Shown here: piece after piece, positions 44,822 through 55,570 of the stretch
Numbering within the stretch: position 1 is the stretch's first letter
Layout: every line of letters begins with the position of its first letter
Assembly: GCF_020360975.1 (NCBI RefSeq)
Contig: NW_025408673.1
Location: forward strand, 3,100,001-3,164,000
Length of the DNA: 64,000 nucleotides
Source of the DNA: Hirsutella rhossiliensis
Lineage: Eukaryota > Ascomycota > Sordariomycetes > Hypocreales > Ophiocordycipitaceae
Reading direction: 5' to 3'
The notes under the pieces: generated by a model
The model's input: the letters and a program-made list of their open reading frames with translations, nothing else
What the model was told of the DNA's origin: nothing
Databases searched by the model: none
Position numbers and translations under genes: made by a program

Positions 44822-47800
44822 TTACCCGCGGAGCCAGTCGGCCGCCTCCTGCGTCGTCTGCCTGCTAAGCTCCTCTAGCCGGGCCTGCGCTGCCGTCATC
44901 TCCTCGGGCACCCGGTTCCCGACTAGATCCCGCTCCCGCACCTCCGATACGAGCATGATGCCGTCGAGCGTCGGGCACCGCGACAGCTGCACGTACAGGC
45001 TGTACGGGTCGCACGGCGACGGCACCGCCCTCCCCTCGACCGTCGTCATCCTCGCCCCCCGCAGCTCCAGCGCCACGCGCTCCAGCGTCCCGCCCTGCAC
45101 CTTGTAGTCGGTGCAGGCGAAGGCCGCCGCGCACGGCAGGCCCCTCCGGCTGACGTCGTTGCGCTGCCACGGCCGCTTCCGCTGCGCCGTGATCTTGACG
45201 CTGATGGGCGTCAGCAGGATCGTCCCGGCCGGCATCCCGACGAAGTGGAAGTCCCTCGTCGTCTCCGAAGCCAGCACGATGCCCGCCGGCGGCCCGAAGT
45301 GCATCGTCAGCTCGGCCGAGACCCGGTGGCCGGGGAAGGCCCGGTCGGGGATGACGTCTACCGCCGTGTAGCCGGCCCCGTTCACTAGCTTCAGCCCCTG
45401 GTGCGTGTTCTGGTTCACGACGACCGGCATGCCCGGCACGAAAACGAAGACGGCCGGCACCGGCGTCGCGCTGTCGTCGCCCTGGCACAGCATTAACACC
45501 GCCTCCTCCTCCGTCGGCAGGCCCTCCCTCCACTTGTGCTCGGACAGGAATATGCGCGCCGCCGTCCGCCGCCGCGCCCGGAACGCGAGCGCCGCCTCTA
45601 GGTTGAGGTTCCAGCGGTTGCGGTTGAGAGGCGTGACCACCGTCAGGCCCGTCTCCCACGGGATCCGCCTGCCCGGCCGGTGGCACCTCGAGTTGAGCAG
45701 CTCTAGGTCCGACCGGTCCTGCTCCCCCCGGCGGATGCGCCCGAGCAGTCGCCGCAGCTCCGGGTCGCCGGCGGCCCGCATCTGCTCGTCCAGCATGACG
45801 ACCGTCGTGAACCGCCGCCACAGCGCGTGCGCCTTGTCGTGCTGCCGCCGCTGCTCGGCCGCGAACGCCCCGTCCTCGTCCCACGCCACCGCCGCGCTCG
45901 GCAGCAGGATCGACCGCTCCTGCACCGGCCGGAACTGGTGGAAGTCGCCGCAGAAGATCACCACCGGGATGCCGCCGAAGTCTCGCGCCGACCCCCGCAG
46001 CCTGCACAGCTGCTCGTTGGCGGCGTGCAGCGTCCGCGCCCCGAGCATGCTGACCTCGTCGATCACCAGCACCTCCTTCTCCTGCCAGTCCATCCGCGAC
46101 CGGCCGTCGACGAAGCGCTCGCCCTGGCCCGGCAGCCGTACGCCGTCTACGTCCCTCGTCGCCCCTCCCGCCCGGCCGCCCTGGCCGACCGTAAGGCCGC
46201 AGGCCGAGTGTAGTGTGATGCCGTTGATCCGTGCTGCCGCCGTGCCCGACGTCGCCGTCACCAGCAGCCGGCTCGATAGGTCCCTCCGGGCGAGCAGCTC
46301 GACGAGCGCCTCGATGACGCGCGACTTGCCGGTGCCGCCCTCGCCGCCGATGAACAGGCAGAGCTGGCCGCCGCCATCGCCGCCTGCGTCGTCGCCCTGC
46401 CGGATTCGGTCGAGCTGCCGGCATACGATTAGGAGAGCGATGGCCTGCTTCTCGTTGAGCGTTAGCTGCCCCGCCAGCTCTGCCGGCGGCGACGAACGAG
46501 CTCGACGGGCCGAGCCGCACGCGCATCACCGCCGCCGTGCCAGCGTCTACGTCGCCGTCGGCCGCCGTTACGTCCATGTCGTCCTCGCCGAAGCCCCCCA
46601 TCACCCCGCGAAGAGCCGCGCCGCGGTCGGCCCCGACGCCCGCCGCCGCCCCGCCGCCCTGGATGCCCTGGATGGCTCGCTCCGCCCCGCGCCGCGCTCC
46701 TCTGCTGCGACTTGATGGCCCGCACCTCTTCTTGCCGTGGCAGCGCCGCCCCGAGAGCTCCGAGCCCGGTAGGTTCACCCGCCTGCCTGCCCTCCTCCGC
46801 CACTACCGTCGCCGCGAGCTCGGCCTCCGACCCCAGCGCCGACTGCTGGAACCGGCAGAGCTGCTGCGTCATCGCTAGCAGCTCTGTTGACTGCGCCGTG
46901 ACTTGTCCCGCGCCGGCGGCATTCCGATCGACGTCGACGCGCGGGGCCGCGTCGCCCGCCCCGCCGGCGCGGTACGCCTCCTCGCCCCCCTCGGCCGCCC
47001 CCCTTCCTTCGTCGCCGGCCTGCGGCGCCGTCATACCGCCCTCCTCGGCCGTGGCGGCCCACTGCTTGGCGTCGCGCTTCGCGTCCTCCGCCGACCGCCG
47101 GAGGAGCTGCACGTTGTCTGCGAGCCGCGCGACCCTCGGCGCCAGCGACTCCGCGCCCGCGCCCAGATGTCGTTGATGTCGCCTGCCTCCTCGCCGAGGA
47201 AGGACTCCCACGGCACGAATAGGGCCAGGTGCTGTACCGCCGCCCTAGGCGCTGTTAGCCTCCCCGTCTTATGGTGCGCACCTTCGGTGGCACGACTCGT
47301 CGTCTCCCTCGCTAAACTCCTTGCTGAGGTATTCGTCGAGGCATACGGTCGCCCCGCTACCCGGCCGCCTAAGCGCCTGCACCCAGCCCTTCCCCGACGC
47401 CCAGCTCTCCGCGAAGGGTACCTCGCCCCAGCCCGTCCCACCGTCGGCGCCGCGGCCGTTTCGCTTTAGCCTTACGAGCGATGCGTAGTCATAAAGGCAG
47501 AGGCCCCGTAGGAGCTCGCCCCTGTGCCGGTAGGCCTCGACGAGGGGGATCCTCGGCCCGGCCTCCTCGACGACGACCGTCTCGTCCGGCGCGTCGCCCG
47601 TCGCCTCCGCGCCGCTCGCCCGTCGGAGGTGCCGCCACCGGCGGAAGACGGCCCAGTAGAGCTGGTTCGCGTTCACGTACGCCCACGCCGAGCCGCTGCT
47701 AAATTCTGCCGGGTACCCTAGGAGGTGCGCGATCACCTCGACCTGCGACAGCGGCCGCTCCGTAAATACTCGGTTCGCCGCCTTGAGCAGGAACGTTCTC

Positions 47801-50800
47801 GTCTTGTTCCCCTGGGGTCCGCCGCCGTCGCCACCCCTTCGGCCCCGCCCCTCGGCCGGCGTCGCGGTCGGCGCCACTTCCGTTGCCCTCTCCCGTCGGC
47901 TCTAGCGCGGAAGGAACTCGGCCGCGGCGGCCACACGCTTCCACACGGGTCCTCTACCTTCGTCGCATAGTTGGTAATGTAGTAGATTAGGGCCATGGTC
48001 TTGCGCTGCGTCGCGATGAACGAGATGTCGTGGTTGTGCCGTAGTCCTACTGCCATCGCCCGGTTCCACCGGTTCACCATGCTATGCGTCCGCCGGATCT
48101 CGAGCACCCCGTCCGCCGTCAGCGCCGTCCTCTCCACCAGCCTCCACGGCGCCTTGAACCGGCAGAGGTCCCCCTTCCGCGCCCTCGCGCCGAGCGAGTA
48201 TTTTACGCAGGTCGCGCTATGCGTGTGGATCTGCGTCGCGCCGGCGCAGAAGTTGGCCTCCTCGTCGAAGGTGTCCGTGAAGCGCGCGACGTCGTCGAGC
48301 CGCGACGATATGTCCGCCGTGGCCGACCGCTCCGCCTGCACGGCGCAGTAACCTTCTGCGTCTAGCTCCTATAGCCTCGGGTCAGCTCGGGGCCCTTCGG
48401 CCTGCTACGGATGGGGGCTTAGGGGGGGTTATCATCTTAAGGCGGCCGCCTTACCTCGGAGAAGACGCTATCTACGTAGCGGACGATGCGCTCCCGGTAC
48501 GCCGCCTGCTTCTCCGTATCGGGGCCGGCGAGCGCCTCGCCAAGGCCCGCGTTGCCCCAGCCAGAGGAGCCCGTGGATGTGGAGAGCGCCTCGCTCGTTG
48601 GTCTCGACCGCCCCGTAGTACGCGCCGACGTGCCCGAACACCGACTCCTCCCCGACGTTGACGTAGTGCTCGAAGAAGAGCGTCATCTCCCGGTGGAAGA
48701 AGACGGCCGAGCTCATCGGGTCCGATATGGCCAGCTGGGTCCGCTTATACGCGGTCCCTAGGTCTCGTAGGAAGGCCTCGGCCTCGTCCGGGTCGCGGCC
48801 GCGGTGTGCCAGCCGCAACTTTACCAGGTTTGTAATGTCGTTCGGGTTCAGCGTGAACCAGATGGCCGGCACCCCGTGCCTTATGATGAGGGATAGTATC
48901 TTCTTCCGCATACTAAGGCGGCTCTCCTCGACATCGGCTGCCGGTAGCCGAACACGGAGAGGACCGGATGAGCTCCTTTACCCCGTCGTCGCTAGTCTTG
49001 CCCGTGGCCTCGAGCTCGACCCTCGCCGCCTCGAGCCTCTGCGCCGTTAACGACTTTAACAGGCCCTCGACCCTTGCGAAGTTCTTCCTCGTGACGCCTA
49101 GCATGCTGGCCTGGCGGTTCCTAGACCGTACGCCCATGTTAAAGACGAGGAAGGCGAAGATAGGTGCGTCGCGAACCGGCCGCCGTGGCGCCGCAGCACG
49201 ACGTCGGCCCATGCTTGAGCTTCATGTTCCGCGTCGACATAAGGCCCTCCGCGACCCGCTCCGCCTGCGTGCCCTGGTTCCCGACGCTAGGCCCGCGCTC
49301 TCCCAGTGGCGTCCTCGTCGGCGAGCCTCGGCCCGCCTAAGCCAAAGGAACAGGGTCGGAAAGGCCTTTGCGAAGAAGGAGGCGTCCGCCGAGTCGGCGA
49401 AATCCTCGCCGCGCCGCACCTGTATGTGCGGCTCGACGTCGCCGCCATCGCCCTCCGCCTCTCGGGCCGCAGTCCCTACCCACGTCCTCGGGCCGGCGCG
49501 CGCTCCCTCGGGCCCGACGGCACCGCGGGCGAAGCGAATCTTCTCAGCATCGGCCACCTCTGGCGCCCCGTCCAACGGGAACATGCCGGAAGACGTCACC
49601 TCGTTGATTACGTCCCCGTCCTCTTCGGGCCTAGCGCCGTCCCCGTCGTCGTCCTCGCACGTGAGCCCGACGTCACGGCTCCCCTCGGTGGGGTCCCGCC
49701 CCTGCCTCAGCATCGCGAGGACCTCCTCGATCTCGACCGCACCCTCGTCGTCCATGGCCCGCTCCGACGGCGGCACCACCTGCGCCGTCCGCGTCCTCTC
49801 CCGCGCCGACGGCTCGCTTCGCTCTAGCCGCTCGCACACCACTGGCGGCACCCGTGCGGCGGCGCCCCCAGCTGGCCATCTCCGCCGCGTCGATCTCGAC
49901 CTCGCCGTAGAGCGGATTGTTCTCCTTGAGCCAGGCTAGCGCCCTCTCCACCGCCGACCGCCTTACCGACAGCAGGCCCGATAGGTCGCGCGGCCCGGGC
50001 CTCTCGGCACCCTGCCACGAGACGTGGATCTCGTCCATGACCCGGAGCAGCGGTGCGGCAGCACCTAGCGGCTAGGCCCTGCACGTCGTTTGGGAACACG
50101 GTAATGTGGCCCTTGACGTGCCTCGGGTACCTCACGCTCTGCCTCTGACCGCCCGGGATGCTGTACTTCGTCACGAAGCCGTAGCACGAGTTGAGTGAGA
50201 TGAGCTTCTCCTCGAGCGGCGTGAGGTCCTTCAGCTCGTCGGGGTACGCGTGCTCGCAGCCGAGCCGCCCGTGGAGGTGCATGGCCGGCGACGCCCTCGC
50301 GCCCGGCCCATCGCGCGCACTCTACGCAGACCGGCACCGGCCTGCCCTCCGGGAAGCAGCTTCGGCATCCGAACCGGGACCGCCCGCCCCCCGCAACGCT
50401 GCTCCGCGACCACCCCTCCCACGCCATCTCCCTCAGCTCCCCCTTGGCTCGCTTCCGGTAGCATAGCGTGCAGGTCGCGATCGGCAGCGTGCCTGCGTCG
50501 TGGAACGCCCGGTAGAACCTCCGCACCGTCCTCACCTGCCTCTCGCGCGGCACCGGCGCGCACCACGTCTGCTCGTTGGCCAGCCTCTCGCCCGCCTCGA
50601 ACTCCTCGTCGAGGTGCCGCAGCGCGCTGGCCAGGTCCTCGGCCTGCAGCTCCTTCGTCTCGGCATCTTTTCACCCACCCTGGCGCGTTTCCGCCCGGCC
50701 TGCCCACTACTAAGATGGCGTTTCCTCTTCTGCTCGTCTCGCCTGGCGTCTTATCGCCGCTCTACCTGCGTCCGGTTAGCTATCACCGTCACACGCCTTC

Positions 50801-51562
50801 ACCTCGCTCTACGACCGTACCTGCCGGTGCGCTATCTCTGCCGCTAACAAGCGGCCCGGCTGCGGGGAGTTGTGGCGGGGCCTCGCCCTGCTAGCCGGCC
50901 GGGACTGGATGGCTCGCGGCACGTGCTGGCTTCCGGCCGAGACTACGGCCGGGCTAGTCCCGCTCGACGGCGGCGAAGGCCCGGCGGCCCTCCATGTCGG
51001 CTGGGGCCAGGTATCCTGCGGAGCCCCCTTGCTTCCGGCCGAGGCTGTAGCCAAACCTATCCCGTTCGACGGCAGTGAAGGACCGGCGGCCCTCCATGTC
51101 GGCTGGGGCCGAATGTCCCGTGGAGCGTCCGAACTTCTCGTCTGCGGCGGCGAGGGCCGGCGGTCTCCGCCGTCGGCAGAGACCGGATTTCTCTCGGTGC
51201 GCGCTGGCCTTTCCTGAGGCCGAGACGGCGCTGGGCCCGCCCAGCGGCAGCCAGTGCCCCGCCGCCCTCGGTGTAGGCGGCAGCCGTTGCCGCCGCACTC
51301 GGTGTCGGCTGAGGCTGGATATCCCGCGGCGCGACTCGGCCTGCGCTGATCCTCCATTTCCCTAGTCCTGGCGGTCTTCCCCTCGCCTCGGAGGCGCCTC
51401 CTTGACGCCTCTTCTTGCTCTCTCGAGAGGCGCCGCGACCGAGTGCCGGCGCTGCTGTGATCGGCCGGATCTCTGGTCCTGTGTACGGCGCTGCTCGGGC
51501 TTCTGGCGCCGGGCTTGCCCTGTCACCCGCTCCGGACTGGACCCTCCGTTAGCTGGCTTCAT
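44822..51562 (-). pseudogene. Helitron Rep-helicase (RepHel), copy E, frameshifted
   Basis: The start is ATG at 51562 (MKPANGGSS). N-terminal PRDIRPQPTWRAAGPSPP-type repeats lie at about 51340-50850. The Cys-rich part is near 50490-50300 and the DUF6570-like region about 50280-49850. LERSEPSARERTRTAQ lies near 49830. Helitron_like_N has the HUH motif HIH at 48573-48581. YITNYATK has its tyrosines at 47979-47981 and 47967-47969. The post-nuclease region (NKTRTFLLKAANRVFTERPL) is open from 47877 to 47269. The helicase is open from about 46485 to the stop at 44822, the longest intact helicase in the window: Walker A about 46323-46349, VLVIDEVSML, CGDFHQFRPVQ, DYKVQGGTLERVALEL and YVQLSRCPTLDG. 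A two-base loss near 46485 (AGRELAG site) breaks the frame before it. Confidence 0.9.
50960..51200 (-). repeat. Tandem repeats in the RepHel E N-terminus
   Basis: Two to three units of the GGCGAAGGCCCGGCGGCC/CTCCATGTCGGCTGGGGCC type encode DMEGRR or PTWRAAGPS in alternative frames. They are shorter than in copy D, so repeat number differs between these two close copies. Confidence 0.7.
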
Positions 51563-52418
51563 CGCGACACCGGTCTACCGAGGCCCCGCGGACCTCTTGT
51601 CTTCCTCGCTTGCGCTGCCCTCTCCGGCCCCGCCTACTTGCGGTGCTACTGGGCTCCCGGCGTAAATCCTCGTAAGTGTAGTAACGGCGTATAAGTCCTT
51701 GCCTCGACCATTCATCCTGCACTTGTCTTGCTGACTGGCACCCTCCTGTGCGTACAGGATCCTCTAGGAAAGTCTATATATCTTACTCGTAGCTCTCTAG
51801 TACGTCTACAGGCGTGCCGCTGCTCTTTACATTATACCGGCGCCGCCTTTCTATCGAGCCTGCTATTGCCCGCCGCTGAAGGCGGCGGGCTATACGGCCT
51901 CGGCCGGTCCTTACATGTAGGTCGCCAAGACAGCTTCTTCTTGCCTGTGCTTTGCATGGTACACTTTTTCCGTCTTGTCATCTAGGTCTTGTCGGTCAAA
52001 GCCTCAGTACGCCCCTAGACGCTCGCCTGCTGAATTTTGAACCCATGTCTTACACGTGTTGCGAATAAGTCTGCCTCCTTCTCCTCGAACATAGCTTCGC
52101 GCGTCCTGCTTGTCTTAAAACCCTCAACGTCTTACTAGACCGCCTTTCGAAGTTTCCTCTTCTCCTCTTGTCGCATTGTTCTATATACGCATCTTATAGA
52201 CCTCCTTTATATAGGCTCCTTATCTTAGCCTACCGCTGACGCTACGTTGCTTCTTCGTTTAGGATCCTTTGACTTCTCTTATACACCACGGCCATTAGCC
52301 CTTCCCTACTACACTAAACTCTTAAGACGGCATATTGGTAGGGAGCACTCCTGCCCCTATTCCTCGCCGCTTATAGCTTCGCTCCGGCAACGTTGCTCTT
52401 CCACTACACGGCCTCGCC
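51563..52418. promoter_or_regulatory. Conserved divergent spacer of copy E
   Basis: This holds the blocks shared with D and F: CATTATACCGGCGCCG (51830-51845) and CCATGTCTTACACGTGTTGCG (52043 on, with CACGTG). It should contain the RepHel and partner promoters. A hairpin specific to this copy lies at 51868-51890. No gene is seen. Confidence 0.5.
51868..51890. repeat. Perfect 9-bp GC hairpin in the copy E spacer
   Basis: GCCCGCCGC (51868-51876), loop TGAAG, GCGGCGGGC (51882-51890). The matching places in D and F have unrelated or imperfect sequence, so this is recent or specific to E. Confidence 0.8.
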
Positions 52419-53845
52419 ATGTCTTCGTCTCCGTCGGCGGACAGCTCTGCCCCGCACCTCCGCAAGCCCCTTGTCACTAGCAAGGGCGCGGGCGGCGACA
52501 TGTCCATGATGTTCTTCGCCCAGCCTGACTGCCCCGCGAGGTTTGCCCACCAGGACGAGCACCGCATCAGAGGCCTTAACGCCGAAGCCATCGCCCGAGT
52601 CCTCCTGCCGGTGCCCTCGTGGCTGCTAGAGTCGGAGTATGCACCCCTCCGGGCCGAGGGCGACGATCTAGGGCCCTCCCTCTTCTTTAGTCTAAACCTC
52701 TCCATCTACGGCCAGCCGGTCGTCGATACAGACTGGTCCGAGCAGTGGTTCTTTATGAGCGGCCGCGTTCACCCCTACGCCCTCTCCTGGGAGGTGGAGC
52801 GCCGCGACGGGCTCGAGGCCGGCCCGGACGATACTATTCTCTACACCGTGCCCGCCCTTATTGTCCGCGACCAAGGTTACCAGCCGTGGGCCCCCCTCCC
52901 CTTTTCATTTTAATGCGCCTCCTCACCCACCGCCCCGCTGACTTTGCCCCCTAGCGTCCTGCCGCGCTCCTTGGCCTCTAGCGGCCAGTTCCCGTCTACG
53001 CCTCCCGTTGTCTCCTTCCATGGCGCAGTAGCCGGGCCTGGCCTCGACCTCCTACGTCCAGACTTCCTGCCCGGTCTCGGGCCCGACCAGCTCCGCTGCT
53101 GCGGCTTCGTCCGGCTCACGACCTACATCGCCCCTGGCCTGCCGGACAGGATTCCATTTAAGGGCTACCACCCCTTCGAGGTCTTTGTTATCTTTCCGTC
53201 TACGTTAACCCTTGGGCCGTGCTATGCAAGAAAATCGCTGAAAAGCCTAACTCTTCCTTCCTGCCCGGCGTCCCTTTACCTGCACCGGAAAGGTCGTCGG
53301 CCTTCTCGACCACCGCGTTATGCTCTCCCCGGGCTCGGAGCGCGATTACGTCTTTATCATCGTCCCGGACAGCTGGACCTTTGTCGATAGGCCCGGCCGC
53401 CGCCGCCGCCTCGGCTTCCCCCCTCGCTACGCCCCTTAGGCGCCAGACCCCATCCGCCTCCTCTACCTTCGATTCCGTCCGCGCCGCCTTGTACTCCGTT
53501 GCCGCGCCGGCCTCGGCCACGTCGGCCCCCCCTTCCTCGGCCTCGGCCCCGACCGCCCCCGACCCCGTCACGCCGCCGCCTAAGCGCTCCCACCCGGCCC
53601 TTGCCGATACGCCCATGAAGAGGGCGCGCTTACTACAGCAGCAGCATTCGCCGCCTTCTTCGTCTTCGGACACCGTCGGCCCCGCCGCCCCCTCCTCCTG
53701 TCCCCCGCCAGCCGCTTCTTCGTCTCGACTGGACGGCATCCCGCCCGCTCCCGCTCCCGCTCCCCCGCCTTCCCTTCTCGACTCTATCGTCGCGAGCACC
53801 TCCGACCCGCCCGCTCGCCCTCTCCGCTATCGCATGCAGAAATAA
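52419..53845 (+). pseudogene. Helitron partner protein, copy E (full-length layout, two or three frameshifts)
   Basis: ATG at 52419 gives MSSSPSADSSAPHLRKPL and exon 1 is fully open: DMSMMFFAQPDCPARFAHQD, HRIRGLNAEAIARVLLPVPS, FFSLNLSIYGQPV, EQWFFMSGRVHPYALSWEVE, VPALIVRDQGYQP. The intron is 52886-52954 (GTGGGC, GCTGAC, CCTAG). Exon 2 has VLPRSLASSGQFP, PVVSFHGAVAGPGLDLL, LRCCGFVRLTTYIAPGLP and FKGYHPFEVFVIFP. After shifts near 53210 and 53275 it has FTCTGKVVGLLDHRVM and DYVFIIVPDSWTF. The tail is Pro/Ser-rich with PPPKRSHP...TPMKRARLL, which looks like a bipartite nuclear localisation signal, and ends YRMQK. Alternating beta-like blocks with (C/S)GKV or SGRV motifs suggest OB-fold-like modules; that is inference. 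The gene is divergent from RepHel and present in all six copies at least as a fragment. Confidence 0.8.
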
Positions 53846-54344
53846 GCTGCCTACTATAAACCAATCGCTCTCTTACGCCTCCTGCCTTTACTAAAATGGA
53901 ACGGGATACTATTCCTAACGCAGCTTGTCGCTGCAAAATTACTATTACTCTACGCATTGCCACGTTTCTCCCTTTATTAAAGGACAGTTTTGGCTTGCGA
54001 ACCCGTTTCTTACAACACTGCCTGCCTCTAGACGTTCTCCGTGACCTTGTTAATGTCCCATGCGTTGCGCCTCGCCCCTTCTCTTTCCCTTCCTTACCAT
54101 TCCCTTCTCTCTCCTTGCCAGCTTGCCGCCGCACCTCTCAGTTGCGTTTAGCGGCGACGGGGGCCCTGTAGTTGCGCCTCGCAAAGGGGCGTCTTTGTTA
54201 TCTTACATTCCGTTCCTTAGTTGTGCAAGTCATAGGGACGAGGGTCGCCGAAATCGGCGGTTGGTTCTACAAGGGCCGTTGCGGCGTGTGAGGCTGGCCT
54301 TAAGGCCGCCTCGACGGCGTTGCTTGCTTCCCCTCACTAGCTCC

Positions 54345-54913
54345 CTAGCTTGCCTTTGGCTTGCATCCCTTCTTGTGTACCTTCCAGTCCTCCTTTTGGT
54401 GTTGCCTGCTGCAATACGCGACCGCCAGGCATCGGCTGCACCTCCTCGCCCCCGCCATCTCTCCACAAACCCGGCAGACCTTCCCCTCTGTGCTCTGTGC
54501 ATCCTGCCCTTGCATTTGCTTTGCGCCCATGCTTCCGTCCGCCTGCCCCGCCTCTGCCATCGTGTCCTGCATTTCCTGCCTCGCCCTTATTTCGCATCCT
54601 TCTTGACCGCAGAATGACGACACGACCACGAGCACAAACGGCCTCTCTGCATGTAGGTACGATATCGGGCTCTGTAGAATCTCCTTTGCGACTTCGCCGC
54701 AACTCTCGCAGCGCGCCCCTGCTGCCTTCCGACACGCCGCCTCGTGCTCCCGTAGGATCGGCCTTATCCACTGTAGGAACAGTGCGCTGGCTTCGTGGTT
54801 CGGCCTCGCCTGGCCTACCTGCGTCACGAGCGTCTTCGGATGCTATGCTTGTACTTGAGCTCCGTGGCCCCGAATTCGCACCAGAACTCCACGGAAACGT
54901 TGCAAGTGGCCAT
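54345..54913 (-). CDS. MYND zinc-finger protein, copy E (probable single-base break near its start)
   Basis: From ATG at 54913 (MATCNVSVEFWCEFGATELK) the frame is lost near 54841, where CCGAAG replaces CCCGAAG of copy D. From 54827 to the stop at 54345 it is open for 160 codons. The protein has QWIRPILREHEAACRKAAG, CESCG, the hydrophobic FVLVVVSSFCG, and a C-terminal MYND finger with all expected ligands (CRVCG, RCSRC, YCSRQHQKEDWKVHKKGC). The D and E copies are nearly identical, so their breaks lie at different bases and each covers the other's. A nuclear or cytoplasmic protein-interaction role is known for the family; the role here is unknown. Confidence 0.82.
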
Positions 54914-55202
54914 GCTGTAGTTGTTTTCCTAACTGCTCGATCGGTAGCTAGGGTAGACGCTTCTGCTCTCCTATTCGTGCCTTGGTGCCTCTCTTATACT
55001 CCCTTCCTCTCTTACCCCGCAACCGTTATCATCGCTGTATTTGCCTTCTTGCTTTTTCTCCCTCTTCCCGCTGCGGGATGGTGCCCGAATGGCCAATTTA
55101 TTTGCCTACCTTCTTGCATGCATTAGTTCCTGGCGCTACCGCCTGCTTGCGTTCTTTGCTCTCGCCCTCTGTCTTCGTCTTGTTTGTCTCAACCTCAGTC
55201 TT

Positions 55203-55249
55203 CGTTCCTCAAGGCTTTTTGCGCAACCCATGAGGGGTTGCCTTACCTG
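55203..55249 (+). repeat. Right (hairpin) end of Helitron E
   Basis: CGTTCCTCAAGGC (55203-55215), hairpin GCAACCC (55223-55229), loop ATGAG, GGGTTGC (55235-55241), then CTTACCTG. A T9 run follows, which is part of the copy F side. Confidence 0.87.
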
Positions 55250-55570
55250 TTTTTTTTTCCCCCAAACTCCCGTCCTCTGATTGGTCGGGTTCCTCCCTTT
55301 TGATTGGTCGGAAAGGAAATTATCATGGTTTGAACGCTTCCCCGCAACCTCGACTGCTTACCGCTCCTTCCTCCGGCCTCCTTTTTTTCTGATGGAACGG
55401 CCCTGTTTCGTCCGCCCTCTCGGCCGCCTATCACTCCTAGCCGGGCCCTTTGCCTTTCTTTTGGGGTGTCTTGGAAAAAGACGTATAAAACTTGCCCCCG
55501 CCGAGGTTTTGTGAGAACGGTGGTTCTGCGGCTCGGGCCTAATGAGGAAATAGTTGGGCGTTCTATCTAT
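55250..55570 (+). promoter_or_regulatory. Promoter-like block at the left end of Helitron F
   Basis: ATTGG boxes at 55280-55284 and 55303-55307 are followed by TATAAAA at 55484-55490. Same order as in B, C and E; the spacing to the TATA-like element is longer here. No gene is seen. Confidence 0.45.

Larger units (their letters stand above)
44275..55249 (-). mobile_element. Helitron copy E
   Basis: The left end retains ACGAAAAGGTTCTTCTGG (44275-44292) but not the GCCTTGAGGA that precedes it in copy C. The right hairpin end is at 55203-55249. It contains RepHel (44822-51562, minus), partner (52419-53845, plus) and the MYND gene (54345-54913, minus). It is the only copy with all three genes over most of their length. 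Confidence 0.87.

Noticed and set aside
45405..46715. 436-codon plus-strand frame opposite the copy E helicase
   Set aside because: It is the antisense of a highly conserved helicase with strong codon bias. The Ser/Arg/Pro-rich translation has no domain, and matching antisense frames appear in D and F for the same reason.
44865..46778. Long 637-codon open frame on the minus strand overlapping RepHel E
   Set aside because: Only its first third (RGVMGGFGEDDMDVTAADGD, RLGPSSSFVAAG) is the real RepHel frame. The rest is the GC-rich shadow of the helicase, which reads correctly in the 44822-46485 frame.
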